The notes: generated by a model not told the origin, from the letters alone. A stretch of 64,000 bases of DNA from Bog-532 sp965277615 (GCA_965277615.1 CBDIDG010000004.1:248001-312000); one strand, 5' to 3'; counted from the stretch's first letter, positions 37,494 through 46,331 are shown. Made by a program: numbers and translations.

Positions 37494-37577
37494 TGTAGCC
37501 GGCCCGTGGCCAGGTTCTGATGACCAGGGTGATCTGTGACGAGGGCAGCGGCCGGACAGGTCGGCAGAGGAGCTGAT

Positions 37578-38954
37578 ATGGCGACCAACGAGGTGGACGC
37601 GCTGGTGATCTTCGGCGCGACCGGAGACTTGGCGAAGATCGAGACGTTCCCGGCGCTGGTGGGTCTGGTCCAGCGTGGAGTGCTCAACGTGCCCGTCATC
37701 GGGGTGGCGAAGAGCGGCTGGGGCCTGGAGCAATTCCGTGAGTACGCGGTGGCATCACTGCGGCTGAACAACATGGATCCGGACACCGAGGCCGCGCGGA
37801 AGATGCTCGGGCTGCTGCGCTACGTCGACGGGGACCTTGATTCCGATGCGACCTACCAGGCGATGTCGGACGAGATCGGCGCGGGCACTCGAGTGTTGTT
37901 CTACCTGGAAGTGCCGCCGCCACTGTTCGGGCGGATCGCGCAGGGCATCGCCGGGGCCGGCCGGGCCAAGGATGCGCGGGTGATGGTGGAGAAGCCGTTC
38001 GGCACCGACCTGGCCAGTTCCCGGCAGCTCAACGACACGATGCACCAGTACTTCCCGGAAGAGGCGATCTTCCGGGTCGACGACTGGCTGGCATTTGACC
38101 CGGTGGAGAACGTGCTGTTCGTCCGGTTCGCGAACTCGATCATTGAGCCGCTGCTCAACCGGAACTACGTGGAGAGCATCCAGATCACGATGGCCGAAGC
38201 GTTCGACGTGGCCGACCGTGGCCGGTTCTACGACCGGACGGGTGCGATCCGGGACGTCGTCCAGAACCACATGCTCCAGGTACTGGCCACCGTGCTGGCC
38301 GAACCACCGGGCAAGGCCGGCCTGGCCGACTGGCGGCAAGCCAAGTCGCAGGTGATATCCGCGCTGCGGCCGCTAACCCCCGAGGACGTGGTGAAAGGCC
38401 AGTACGAGGGCTACCTCGAGGTGGACGGGGTCGATCCGAAATCGACGACCGAGACCTACGTCGCGGTGCGGCTCACCGCGGACACCTGGCGCTGGGAAGG
38501 CGTGCCTATCCTGATCCGGGCAGCCAAGACCATGCCAGTCACCGCGACCGAGATCGACATCCGCTTCAAGCGGCCGCCACACGACGTGTTCGGGATCGAA
38601 CCGTTCGAAGTGCGCGACTCGCTGCGGTTCCGGATCTGGCCGGAGACCGCGGTGGGCCTCACGCTGGCGGGCAAGAAGCCCGGTGCCGGGATGGAGCCGC
38701 AGCTGGAGGACCTGACGTTCGCGGGGCAGCCGGGCTCGGACATGCGTCCCTATGACCGGCTCATCGGCGCCGCCCTGGACGGGGACCGCTGGCTGTTCGC
38801 CCGTCAGGAGACCGTGGAGGCGGCCTGGGAGGTCGTTGACGCGGTGATCGGCGACGTCACTCCCGTGCACCCGTACGCCCGGGGCAGCTGGGGCCCGAAG
38901 GAAGCCGACCGGCTGCTGCCGGAGCGGGACACCTGGCACGACCCGGCCGGATGA
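37578..38954 (+). CDS. zwf: Glucose-6-phosphate dehydrogenase family protein with altered active site
   Basis: A 458-residue protein that aligns by eye with G6PDH over its whole length, for example VIFGATGDLA (NADP fold), MVEKPFGTDLASS, RFYDRTGAIRDVVQNHMLQV and WEGVPILIRAAK. The central RxDH(Y/F)LGK(E/Q) motif, which carries the catalytic His and a phosphate-binding Lys, reads RVDDWLAFD at residues 166-174: His is Asp169 and Lys is Phe173. It may therefore lack normal G6PDH activity, act on another substrate or be regulatory. GAGGAG precedes ATG 37578. The downstream NDH-2 gene overlaps it. Only a very weak operator-like sequence lies upstream, so it probably reads through from cydDC. Confidence 0.82.
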   Translation: MATNEVDALVIFGATGDLAKIETFPALVGLVQRGVLNVPVIGVAKSGWGLEQFREYAVASLRLNNMDPDTEAARKMLGLLRYVDGDLDSDATYQAMSDEIGAGTRVLFYLEVPPPLFGRIAQGIAGAGRAKDARVMVEKPFGTDLASSRQLNDTMHQYFPEEAIFRVDDWLAFDPVENVLFVRFANSIIEPLLNRNYVESIQITMAEAFDVADRGRFYDRTGAIRDVVQNHMLQVLATVLAEPPGKAGLADWRQAKSQVISALRPLTPEDVVKGQYEGYLEVDGVDPKSTTETYVAVRLTADTWRWEGVPILIRAAKTMPVTATEIDIRFKRPPHDVFGIEPFEVRDSLRFRIWPETAVGLTLAGKKPGAGMEPQLEDLTFAGQPGSDMRPYDRLIGAALDGDRWLFARQETVEAAWEVVDAVIGDVTPVHPYARGSWGPKEADRLLPERDTWHDPAG

Positions 38955-38974
38955 GCGAAGAGCGGGAGCACGCC

Positions 38975-40369
38975 ATGGCAGCCATGACGCAGGAAAGCGG
39001 CCAGCGCCGGGTGGTGATCGTGGGCGGCGGCTTCGCCGGCCTGTTCGCGGTCCGCGCGCTCAAGGACAGTGCCGCGGTGACGCTGATCGACCGGGCCGGG
39101 CATCACCTGTTCGCGCCGCTGCTCTACCAGTGCTCGACCGGCATCCTGTCCGAGGGAAAGATCGCCGCACCGCTGCGCGATCTGCTCAAGAAACACAAGA
39201 ACGTCAACGTCGTCCTAGGCGAGGTATTCGACTTTGACATCGAAGGCCAGCGCGTCCTGGCCCGGCGAGTCGGCGGCGAGGTCATGGAGTTCGGCTACGA
39301 CGATCTCATCGTGGCCGGCGGAGTCCGGCAGTCCTACTTCGGCCATCCCGAGTTCGCCCGCTGGGCCCCGGGCATGAAGACGATCTCCGATGCGCTGGCG
39401 ATCCGGCGCCGGGTCTACGGCGCGTTCGAGATGGCGAACACCGCCACCAGTCCTGAAGAACGCCGCACCTACCTGACCTTCGTCCTGGTCGGGGCGGGCC
39501 CGACCGGCGTGGAGCTGGCGGGGCAGATCCGGGAGGTAGCGACCAAGACCCTGCGGGCCGAGTTCCGAAACATCCAGCCGGAGGACGCCCGGGTGCTGCT
39601 GTTCGACGGCGGCAGCGCGCCGCTGGCCATGTTCGGCCCGAAACTGTCGCAGAAGGCCGCCGACACGCTCGACAAGCTCGGGGTCGAGCGGCACATGGGC
39701 TCGATCGTCACCCACGTCGACGAGGGATATGTGCTCGTCCGCGACCACGACGGCCAGGAGACGCGCTACGACGCCGCCACCGTGCTGTGGACCGCCGGGG
39801 TCGAGGCCCCGCCGATGGCCAAGGCCCTGGCCGCCGCCACCGGCGCCGAGCAGGACCGGGCCGGGCGCATCGTGGTCGAGAAGAACTGCACCATCGCCAA
39901 CCATCCGGAGATCTCCGTCCTCGGCGACATGATGAGCCTGGACAAGTTGCCCGGGGTGGCTGAGGTGGCCATGCAGACCGGCCTCTACGCCGGCCACCGC
40001 ATCCGGCACCGGGCCGCGGGAAACCTGGCGGAGAAGCCGTTCCGCTACCACGACCTCGGGTCGGCCGCCTACATCTCCCGGGGCAAGGCCGTCGTCTCGG
40101 CCGGGCCGCTGAAGGTCGGCGGCTTCGTCGGCTGGTGGATCTGGCTGTTCATCCACATCATGTTCCTGACCGGCTACCGCAACCGCGTCGGCGCCATCCT
40201 CACCTGGTGGCTGGCCTTCACCCGCGACGTCCGGCGCGAGCGGACGTTCACCACCCAGCAGGTCGCGACGATGCACGACGTCTACACCCAGCCCCTGGGT
40301 CCCGTGGGCTCCAGGGCCTCCGTGGCAGCAGACTCGGTGCCGGATAAGCCCGCCGCCCAGCGAGGGTGA
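38975..40369 (+). CDS. Type II NADH dehydrogenase (NDH-2-like flavoprotein)
   Basis: A 464-residue FAD-dependent oxidoreductase. GGGFAGLFAVRAL begins the FAD fold, VLVGAGPTGVELAGQI the NAD(P)H fold, and SVLGDMMSLDKLPGVAEVAMQTG is the C-terminal flavin-binding segment; a C-terminal hydrophobic stretch (VGGFVGWWIWLFIHIMFLTGY) anchors it to the membrane. It would pass electrons from NADH to menaquinone without pumping protons, feeding cytochrome bd. ATG 38975 follows CGGGAG by six bases; ATG 38951, overlapping the G6PDH-like stop, is an alternative. It completes an operon of cydDC, the G6PDH-like gene and NDH-2, a respiratory redox module. Confidence 0.9.
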   Translation: MAAMTQESGQRRVVIVGGGFAGLFAVRALKDSAAVTLIDRAGHHLFAPLLYQCSTGILSEGKIAAPLRDLLKKHKNVNVVLGEVFDFDIEGQRVLARRVGGEVMEFGYDDLIVAGGVRQSYFGHPEFARWAPGMKTISDALAIRRRVYGAFEMANTATSPEERRTYLTFVLVGAGPTGVELAGQIREVATKTLRAEFRNIQPEDARVLLFDGGSAPLAMFGPKLSQKAADTLDKLGVERHMGSIVTHVDEGYVLVRDHDGQETRYDAATVLWTAGVEAPPMAKALAAATGAEQDRAGRIVVEKNCTIANHPEISVLGDMMSLDKLPGVAEVAMQTGLYAGHRIRHRAAGNLAEKPFRYHDLGSAAYISRGKAVVSAGPLKVGGFVGWWIWLFIHIMFLTGYRNRVGAILTWWLAFTRDVRRERTFTTQQVATMHDVYTQPLGPVGSRASVAADSVPDKPAAQRG

Positions 40370-40389
40370 TGTCGCAGCCAGCGCGTAGC

Positions 40390-40406
40390 TCACCCTTGGC
40401 GGATGA
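40390..40406 (+). promoter_or_regulatory. Operator 10 for the 9-residue-repeat protein and RDD gene
   Basis: TCACCC-TTGGC-GGATGA, one mismatch. CATACT starts 31 bp from the centre (40429) and the GTG at 40442 lies seven bases after it, a leaderless arrangement. The site covers the alternative ATG at 40403. Confidence 0.66.
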
Positions 40407-40441
40407 ATTCCGGCGGCCGCCGCGCGCCCATACTGGCTGCT

Positions 40442-41131
40442 GTGGACCCACTCGAGCAACTGCGCAGACGTATGAGCGACCCGGCGGAGTCATTCGTCCA
40501 GCGGGTCGCGGACCGTGTGGTCGACCTGCTCGTGCACGCGCTGGATGTGAATGCCCTGGCTCAGCAGGTCGATCTGAACGCTCTCCTCGGCCAGGTCGAT
40601 GTGGACGCGCTGCTGGCCAAAATTGACCTGAACGCGCTGCTCGACCGGATCGACATCAACCCGCTCTTCCGCCGGATCGACATGAACGTCCTGCTGGGCC
40701 AGGTGGACATGAACGCCTTGCTGGCCCGAGTGGACATGAACCCCCTGCTGGACCGGGTAGACGTCGATAACGTCATGCGGCGCGTCGATCTGGACGCGCT
40801 GCTGGGCCAGGTCGACGTGAACGCCGTGGTGGGTCGGATAGACCTGAGCGCGCTGCTGGACCGGGTGGATGTGGAGACACTGCTCGACCGGGTCGATCTG
40901 AACGCCCAGGTGCGGCGTATCGACATGGACGCGCTGATCGAGCAGACGGATCTCGGCGCCGTCATCGCCGCGTCGTCCGGGGGGGCGGCGACCGAGGCGC
41001 TTGATGTGGCGCGCAGCCAGGCGGTTGGGCTGGATCAGTTTATCGACCGCTGGACGGGCCGCCTGCTGTGGCGCAAGCATCCCAGGCCGCCGGCGCCGGC
41101 CGCCCTGCTGGACGCTCAGGCCGGGCCATGA
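40442..41131 (+). CDS. Protein with sixteen 9-residue repeats
   Basis: A 229-residue protein. After a helical start (DPLEQLRRRMSDPAESFVQRV), residues 34-177 consist of about sixteen uninterrupted 9-residue repeats of the form (V/I)D(L/V/M)(N/D)ALL(G/D)(Q/R), for example VDLNALLGQ and IDLNALLDR. The C-terminal ~50 residues are not repetitive and end in a basic, proline-rich segment. A regular fold such as a solenoid or extended amphipathic helix is likely, with Asp and Leu in fixed register. I do not recognise a family with known function. GTG 40442 is chosen because a -10-like CATACT lies seven bases before it. The stop overlaps the ATG of the RDD gene, so they are coupled. Confidence 0.8.
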   Translation: MDPLEQLRRRMSDPAESFVQRVADRVVDLLVHALDVNALAQQVDLNALLGQVDVDALLAKIDLNALLDRIDINPLFRRIDMNVLLGQVDMNALLARVDMNPLLDRVDVDNVMRRVDLDALLGQVDVNAVVGRIDLSALLDRVDVETLLDRVDLNAQVRRIDMDALIEQTDLGAVIAASSGGAATEALDVARSQAVGLDQFIDRWTGRLLWRKHPRPPAPAALLDAQAGP

Positions 41132-41685
41132 GCACCCGGACCAAGGACGCGGGCGGCCTGAGCTGGCAAGGGCGCTACGCCGGCTCGGTCTCGCGGTTTG
41201 TGGCCTATCTCATCGACCTCGTGGTCAGCTCCGGCCTCTTTGCCCTTGGCCTCGCGGCTGCTTCGCTGGTGGCGCAGGTTGTGACCGGCCACTCGGTCAG
41301 CTGGCACCGGACCAACATCGTCGTCGCCGTCATCTACGTGGCCTGGGAGTTTTTGTACTTCGGTTACTCCTGGGCGGCCAGTGGCCGGACCTTCGGCATG
41401 GCGGCGCTCGGCGTGCGCGTCGTCCGCGCCGATGGTGAGAATCTCGACCCGTGGCGCGGCGTGCTGCGGGCTCTGGTGTTCCCGCTCAGCTTCCTGCTCT
41501 GCGGGCTGGGCTTCCTCGGCATCCTGGTGCAGCGCGAGCACCGCGCCCTGCACGACCTGATCGCCGGCAGCGCCGTTATCTACGCCTGGGATGCGCGGGC
41601 GGCGCACCTGCGGTTCCTCGCCCGCCAGGCCGAGACCGGAGCACATCCCCGCCCGCAGCCCGAGGTGGTCACTCGGGACGGGTGA
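41128..41685 (+). CDS. RDD family membrane protein
   Basis: A 185-residue protein with the RDD motifs: RFVAYLIDLVV in helix 1 (Arg and the first Asp), FGMAALGVRVVRADG and EHRALHDLIAGSAV near the end. It has three or four helices. RDD proteins are membrane proteins linked to ion (often Na+/H+) transport. Translation is coupled to the repeat protein by an ATGA overlap, which argues that the two work together. Its stop codon lies within operator 11 of the downstream arylsulfatase. Confidence 0.88.
   Translation: MSTRTKDAGGLSWQGRYAGSVSRFVAYLIDLVVSSGLFALGLAAASLVAQVVTGHSVSWHRTNIVVAVIYVAWEFLYFGYSWAASGRTFGMAALGVRVVRADGENLDPWRGVLRALVFPLSFLLCGLGFLGILVQREHRALHDLIAGSAVIYAWDARAAHLRFLARQAETGAHPRPQPEVVTRDG
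41669..41685 (+). promoter_or_regulatory. Operator 11 for the arylsulfatase gene
   Basis: TCACTC-GGGAC-GGGTGA, one mismatch. It overlaps the last codons and stop of the RDD gene. CAGCCT starts 32 bp from the centre (41709), leaving a leader of about 42 nt with a GAGGAG site. Confidence 0.62.
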
Positions 41686-41761
41686 TGCGCCGCGGCCGGG
41701 CGCGCTGCCAGCCTGATCGGGTGGACCTCATACATGCCGCCTGCGCGCGAGGAGCCGTTAG

Positions 41762-44125
41762 ATGAGCGAGCCGTTCAAGGGCACGATCAACATTGATATC
41801 CGTGATTCGGTGCCGGACTGGACGCCGTTCGAACCGCCGAAAGCCCCCGACGGGGCGCCGAACGTGGTGTACGTCGTGCTCGACGACGTGGGCTTCTCGG
41901 CCATGGGCAGCTACGGCGGCCCGATCGAGACCCCGAACATCGACCGGATCGCCGCGGACGGGGTCCGCTACACGCAGTGGCACACCACGGCGCTGTGCTC
42001 GCCGACCCGCTCGTGCCTGCTGACCGGGCGCAACCACACCCGTAACTCGATGGCGTGTATCACCGAGGCCGCGGTCGGGTTCCCGAACGCGAGCGGGACG
42101 ATTCCGCCGGAGAACGGCATGGTCTCCGAGATCCTCGGCGAGCAGGGCTGGAACACCTACATCGTCGGCAAGTGGCACCTGTGCCCGACGGTGGAGATGA
42201 ACCTCGCCTCGACCCGGCGCAACTGGCCATCGGGGCGCGGTTTCGAGCGCTTCTACGGATTCCTGGGCGCCGAGACAAACCAGTGGTATCCGGATCTGGT
42301 CTACGACAACCACCCGGTCGACCAGCCCAAGTCCCCGGAGGAGGGCTACCACCTCACCGAGGATCTGACCGATAAGGCGATCGAGTTCATCGGCGACGCC
42401 AAGGCGATCGCACCGGACAAGCCATTCTTCCTCTACTACGCGCCGGGCGCCGCGCACGCCCCGCACCACGTCGCGAAGGAGTGGGCCGACAAGTTCCAGG
42501 GTCAGTTCGACATGGGCTACGAGGCGATGCGGGAGCAGACCCTGGCCCGGCAGAAGGAAATGGGCATCGTCCCGGCTGATACCGAGCTGCCGCCCATCAA
42601 CCCGATCGGCACCCCCGAGACCCGGCAAGGCCCGGACGGCCAGCCGTTCCCGCCGCTGGACTACACCCGGCCTTGGGACTCGCTCAGTTCGGAGGAGAAG
42701 CGGCTGTTCGCGCGGATGGCCGAGGTGTACGCCGGGTTCCTGGCCCACGCCGACCACCACATCGGCCGGCTGCTGGACTACCTGGAGGAGACCGGGCAGC
42801 GCGAGAACACGATGATCATCGTCGTGTCGGACAACGGCGCCAGCGGCGAGGGCGGCCCCGACGGGTCCATCAACGAGATGAAGTTCGCCAACGGCATCCC
42901 GGATGACATGGCGTCGAACCTGGCCATGCTGGACGAGCTGGGCGGCCCGAAGACCTACAACCACTACCCGAACGGCTGGGCCATGGCCTTCAACACGCCG
43001 TTCAAGATGTGGAAGCGGTACGAGTTCAACGGCGGCACCGCCGACCCGTGCATCATCTCGTGGCCCACAGCTAGCGGCACGGCCGGCCGGGGCGAGATCC
43101 GCCACCAGTACCACCACGCCATCGATATCGTGCCGACCATCCTGGAAACGCTCGGGGTGCAGAGCCCGGCGACGATCAAGGGCCACGTGCAGAGCCGGTT
43201 CGACGGGGTGAGCATGCGCTACAGCGTCGAGATGGAATCGGCGCCCTCAGCGCGCACGACCCAGTTCTACTCGATGCTCGGCTCGCGCGGGATCTGGCAC
43301 GACGGCTGGAAGGCCATCACCACCCACCCCACGCTCAGCGGCTGGAGCCACTTCAACGACGACACCTGGGAGCTGTACCACGTCGACACCGACCGCGCCG
43401 AGGTGCACAACCTGGCCGACGAGCACCCCGACAAGCTCCGGGAGCTGATCAACCTGTGGTTCGCCGAAGCCGGCGAAAACGGGGTCTTCCCCCTCGATGA
43501 CCGGTCCGCGCTGGAGATCATCACCACCCCGCGCCCGCAGCTGTCCGCCGGGCGCGACCGGTACACCTACTACCCGAACATGGCGGAGGTGCCCGAGCAG
43601 CAGGCGGTGAACCTGCGCAACCGGTCCTTCACCATCGGCGCTCTGGTCGACATCCCCGAAGCTGGGGCCCAGGGCGTGCTGTTCGCCCATGGGTCACAGT
43701 TCGGCGGGCACGCCCTGTACATCAAGGACGACCGGCTGCACTACGTCAATAACTTCGTCGGTCTCATGGAGCAGAAGATCGACGCCACCCAGGACGTCCC
43801 GACCGGAGTGGACCTGATCTTGTCGGCCTCGTTCGACAAGGACGGCGAGGACCCGCCGGGTGTTTCCACCGGCATCCTGTCCCTGTTTTACGCGGACAAG
43901 AAGGTCGGGGAAGGCCGGATCAGGACCCAGCCCGGGATGTTCATGCTGGCCGGTGAGGGCCTGTGCGTCGGGCGGGACAGCGGCGAGGCGGTGACCGACG
44001 ACTATCCCGGCGAGCACCCGTACCCCTTCACCGGCGGCACGATCAAGCGCGTCGCCGTCGACGTCAGCGGCGACCCCTACGTCGACCTCGAACGTGAGGC
44101 CCAGGCCATGCTCGCGCGGGAGTAA
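41762..44125 (+). CDS. Arylsulfatase
   Basis: A 787-residue sulfatase. The active-site motif is CSPTRSCLLTGRN, with Cys79 as the residue to be converted to formylglycine; LDDVGFS (metal ligands), GKWHL and the DNG of VSDNGAS are the other catalytic motifs. The final ~190 residues form an extra beta-rich domain that recurs in the incomplete sulfatase at the right edge of the window. It hydrolyses sulfate esters. No signal peptide is seen, so a cytoplasmic location is likely. No formylglycine-generating enzyme is encoded in the window. GAGGAG precedes the ATG. It is single, behind operator 11. Confidence 0.95.
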   Translation: MSEPFKGTINIDIRDSVPDWTPFEPPKAPDGAPNVVYVVLDDVGFSAMGSYGGPIETPNIDRIAADGVRYTQWHTTALCSPTRSCLLTGRNHTRNSMACITEAAVGFPNASGTIPPENGMVSEILGEQGWNTYIVGKWHLCPTVEMNLASTRRNWPSGRGFERFYGFLGAETNQWYPDLVYDNHPVDQPKSPEEGYHLTEDLTDKAIEFIGDAKAIAPDKPFFLYYAPGAAHAPHHVAKEWADKFQGQFDMGYEAMREQTLARQKEMGIVPADTELPPINPIGTPETRQGPDGQPFPPLDYTRPWDSLSSEEKRLFARMAEVYAGFLAHADHHIGRLLDYLEETGQRENTMIIVVSDNGASGEGGPDGSINEMKFANGIPDDMASNLAMLDELGGPKTYNHYPNGWAMAFNTPFKMWKRYEFNGGTADPCIISWPTASGTAGRGEIRHQYHHAIDIVPTILETLGVQSPATIKGHVQSRFDGVSMRYSVEMESAPSARTTQFYSMLGSRGIWHDGWKAITTHPTLSGWSHFNDDTWELYHVDTDRAEVHNLADEHPDKLRELINLWFAEAGENGVFPLDDRSALEIITTPRPQLSAGRDRYTYYPNMAEVPEQQAVNLRNRSFTIGALVDIPEAGAQGVLFAHGSQFGGHALYIKDDRLHYVNNFVGLMEQKIDATQDVPTGVDLILSASFDKDGEDPPGVSTGILSLFYADKKVGEGRIRTQPGMFMLAGEGLCVGRDSGEAVTDDYPGEHPYPFTGGTIKRVAVDVSGDPYVDLEREAQAMLARE

Positions 44126-44172
44126 GGGCACCTCGACCGAAGGTTCAGCACCTCAATCCTCTGGAGAGACCT

Positions 44173-44682
44173 ATGGCGAAGACCAACGCAGTTTTCATCT
44201 ACCTCGGCACGTACCCGAGCGAGCCGGCCGCACGAGCCGACTACGACGTGGTCAAGGACCTTCATCTTGTCGGTGCGGTCGGGACCTACGATGCCGCGGT
44301 GATCACCAAGGACGCCGCCGGCAAAGTCCACGTCAACAAGGACGAGATGGCCACCCGGCACGGGGCCTGGGGTGGTGCCGCGGTGGGTGCCGTGGTCGGC
44401 ATCCTGTTCCCGCCCGCGATCATCGGCTCCGCCATCGTGGGCGCAGCCGTGGGCGGAGTGAGCGGCCATCTGTGGCGCGGCATGTCCCGGTCGGACGTCA
44501 AGGAGTTCGGCGAGATCATCGACGACGGGCAGGCCGCCCTCCTCATCGTCGGGGAGGACAAGCTGGCGGAGGCGGTGGACAAGGCGGGGCTGAAAGCCGA
44601 TAAGCACGTGGCCAAGGAGCTTGACGTGAGTACGAAAGACGTTGACCAGGCCGTCCAGGACACCGCCCGGGACATCAGCTGA
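44173..44682 (+). CDS. DUF1269 family protein
   Basis: A 169-residue protein of the DUF1269 type: a soluble alpha/beta start (NAVFIYLGTYPSEPAARADYDVV), a glycine-rich membrane-inserting hairpin (GAWGGAAVGAVVGILFPPAIIG), and a C-terminal alpha/beta part. The function is unknown; members often accompany stress genes. GGAGAG precedes the ATG by five bases. It follows the arylsulfatase after 47 bp and ends at a strong terminator, so it probably shares the transcript from operator 11. A paralogue is encoded at 47691. Confidence 0.88.
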   Translation: MAKTNAVFIYLGTYPSEPAARADYDVVKDLHLVGAVGTYDAAVITKDAAGKVHVNKDEMATRHGAWGGAAVGAVVGILFPPAIIGSAIVGAAVGGVSGHLWRGMSRSDVKEFGEIIDDGQAALLIVGEDKLAEAVDKAGLKADKHVAKELDVSTKDVDQAVQDTARDIS

Positions 44683-44713
44683 TCGCCGTCATCATCGTCA
44701 CACCCTGACCGGA

Positions 44714-44754
44714 GGGGTCCGGGGTGACGGCAACAGACCGTCACCCCCGACCCC
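44714..44754 (+). terminator. Terminator hairpin after the DUF1269 gene
   Basis: GGGGTC and GGGGTGACGG pair with CCGTCACCCC and GACCCC across a 7-nt loop: a 16-bp stem with a single C/C mismatch, 31 bp beyond the stop codon. Its inner arms contain GGGTGA and TCACCC in the order opposite to the operators, so it is not counted as one. Confidence 0.7.
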
Positions 44755-44760
44755 GCCGTC

Positions 44761-44777
44761 TCATCTTCCACGGGTGA
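44761..44777 (+). promoter_or_regulatory. Operator 12 for DUF2252 and GAP-family genes
   Basis: TCATCT-TCCAC-GGGTGA: the right half is perfect, the left keeps four of six. CAGCAT starts exactly 31 bp from the centre (44800), with a leader of about 32 nt containing AAGGAG. Confidence 0.6.
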
Positions 44778-44844
44778 TGCGGAGCACGGCCAGCGCGGCC
44801 AGCATGAAGAGTAGGAACCCAGGCAGGATGGAAGGAGCCGGAAT

Positions 44845-46311
44845 ATGAGTGAGCTCAAGGTTGCGGCTCCCCCGCGAGTGCCATTGCGGTACCAGCTCGA
44901 TACCGGCCTGGCCCAGCTGAGCCCGGCCGAGCGCGCGGCCAAGGGCACAGACGCCCGGGCCGCGGTGCCGCGGGAAGCCCACGCGATGTTCGACCCGGGC
45001 CCCGGCCGTCCGGACCCGATCGCCCTGCTGAAGGAGCAGGCGGCGGCACGCGTGCCGGAGCTGGTGCCCGTCCGGTGGGGCCGGATGATGGTCTCGCCCT
45101 TCACCTACTACCGCGGCGCCGCCCTGCCGATGGCCAGCGACCTGGCCACCACTCCGGTAACCGGCCTGGCCGTCCAGGCCTGTGGTGACGCGCACCTGTC
45201 GAACTTCGGCCTCTTCGGGTCGGCCGAGCGCAGGCTGGTCTTCGACGTCAACGACTTCGACGAGACGCTGCCGGGCCCCTGGGAGTGGGACGTCAAGCGG
45301 CTGGCCGCCAGCATGGAGGTCGCGGCGCGCTCGAACGGGTTCACCGACAAGGAGCGCCGGAAGATCGTCACGGCGACCGTGGCGAGCTACCGGGAGGCCA
45401 TGCGCGCCTTCGCGGGGATGACGAACCTTGCGGTCTGGTACGCGCACGCGGACACGGACCAGCTACAGGATCAGTTCGGATCCGAGCTGAAGGGCCGGCA
45501 GCGCAAGGCTGTCGAGAAGGGCATAGCCAAGGCGCACACCAGGGACAGCATGGAACAGCTGGGCAAGCTGACCGTGCTCGTGGACGGGAAGCCGCGGATC
45601 ATTTCCGATCCGCCGCTGCTGGTACCCATCGATGAACTGCTGCCGAACAAGATGGAACGCAGTGCCATCGAGTCCCAGATCAATGACCTCCTCGGCAAGT
45701 ACCGGCGCACGCTGGAAACCGACCGGCGGTACCTGCTCGACCAGTACGAGTTCACTGACCTGGCCCGCAAGGTCGTCGGGGTGGGCAGCGTCGGCACCCG
45801 GTGCTGGATCGCCCTCATGCTAGGCCGCGACCTCGATGATCCGCTGTTCCTCCAGGTCAAGGAGGCGGGCGAGTCGGTCCTCAGCCCGTTCGTCGGCGCG
45901 AGCAAGTTCGCCAACCAGGGCCAGCGGGTGGTGGTGGGTCAGCGGCTGATGCAGGCCAGCAGTGACATCTTCCTGGGCTGGCAGCGGATCACCAAACAGG
46001 ACTCCCTCGACGGACAGCAGCGTGACTTCTACGTCCGCCAGTTGCGGGACTGGAAATTCTCTCTCGACCCCGAGCTCATGGTGCCGCACGGCATGCGCCT
46101 GTACGGCAAGCTGTGCGGATGGACCCTGGCCCGGGCCCACGCCCGATCGGGGGATCGCATCGCCATCGCGGCCTATCTAGGTGGATCGGACAAGTTCGAC
46201 CAGGCCATCGCGCAATTCGCCGACGTCTACGCCGACCAGAACGAACGCGACTACCAAGCTCTCGTCGACGCGGTCGCCTCGGGGCGGATCACCGCTGAAC
46301 GCGGCCTGTGA
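44845..46311 (+). CDS. DUF2252 family protein
   Basis: A 488-residue DUF2252 protein. Motifs such as ACGDAHLSNFGLF and VFDVNDFDETLPGPWEWDVKRL resemble the catalytic and metal-binding loops of kinase-like (aminoglycoside-phosphotransferase-like) folds, so phosphotransfer is possible but unproven; RYQLDTGLAQLSPAERAAKG and YYRGAALPMASDLA lie upstream. No membrane segment is seen. AAGGAG lies eight bases before the ATG. It begins 67 bp after operator 12 and is followed after 20 bp by a GAP-family gene on the same strand. Confidence 0.9.
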   Translation: MSELKVAAPPRVPLRYQLDTGLAQLSPAERAAKGTDARAAVPREAHAMFDPGPGRPDPIALLKEQAAARVPELVPVRWGRMMVSPFTYYRGAALPMASDLATTPVTGLAVQACGDAHLSNFGLFGSAERRLVFDVNDFDETLPGPWEWDVKRLAASMEVAARSNGFTDKERRKIVTATVASYREAMRAFAGMTNLAVWYAHADTDQLQDQFGSELKGRQRKAVEKGIAKAHTRDSMEQLGKLTVLVDGKPRIISDPPLLVPIDELLPNKMERSAIESQINDLLGKYRRTLETDRRYLLDQYEFTDLARKVVGVGSVGTRCWIALMLGRDLDDPLFLQVKEAGESVLSPFVGASKFANQGQRVVVGQRLMQASSDIFLGWQRITKQDSLDGQQRDFYVRQLRDWKFSLDPELMVPHGMRLYGKLCGWTLARAHARSGDRIAIAAYLGGSDKFDQAIAQFADVYADQNERDYQALVDAVASGRITAERGL

Positions 46312-46331
46312 TCTGACCCGGAGCCGAGCCG

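Noticed and set aside
37516..37532. Possible operator before the G6PDH-like gene (TCTGAT-N5-GGGTGA)
   Set aside because: Only two of six left-half positions match and the hexamer at 31 bp is GACAGG, without the final T. Read-through from cydDC is simpler.
40403..40441. ATG 40403 as start of the repeat protein
   Set aside because: It lies inside operator 10 and upstream of the predicted transcription start; GTG 40442 fits the leaderless promoter.
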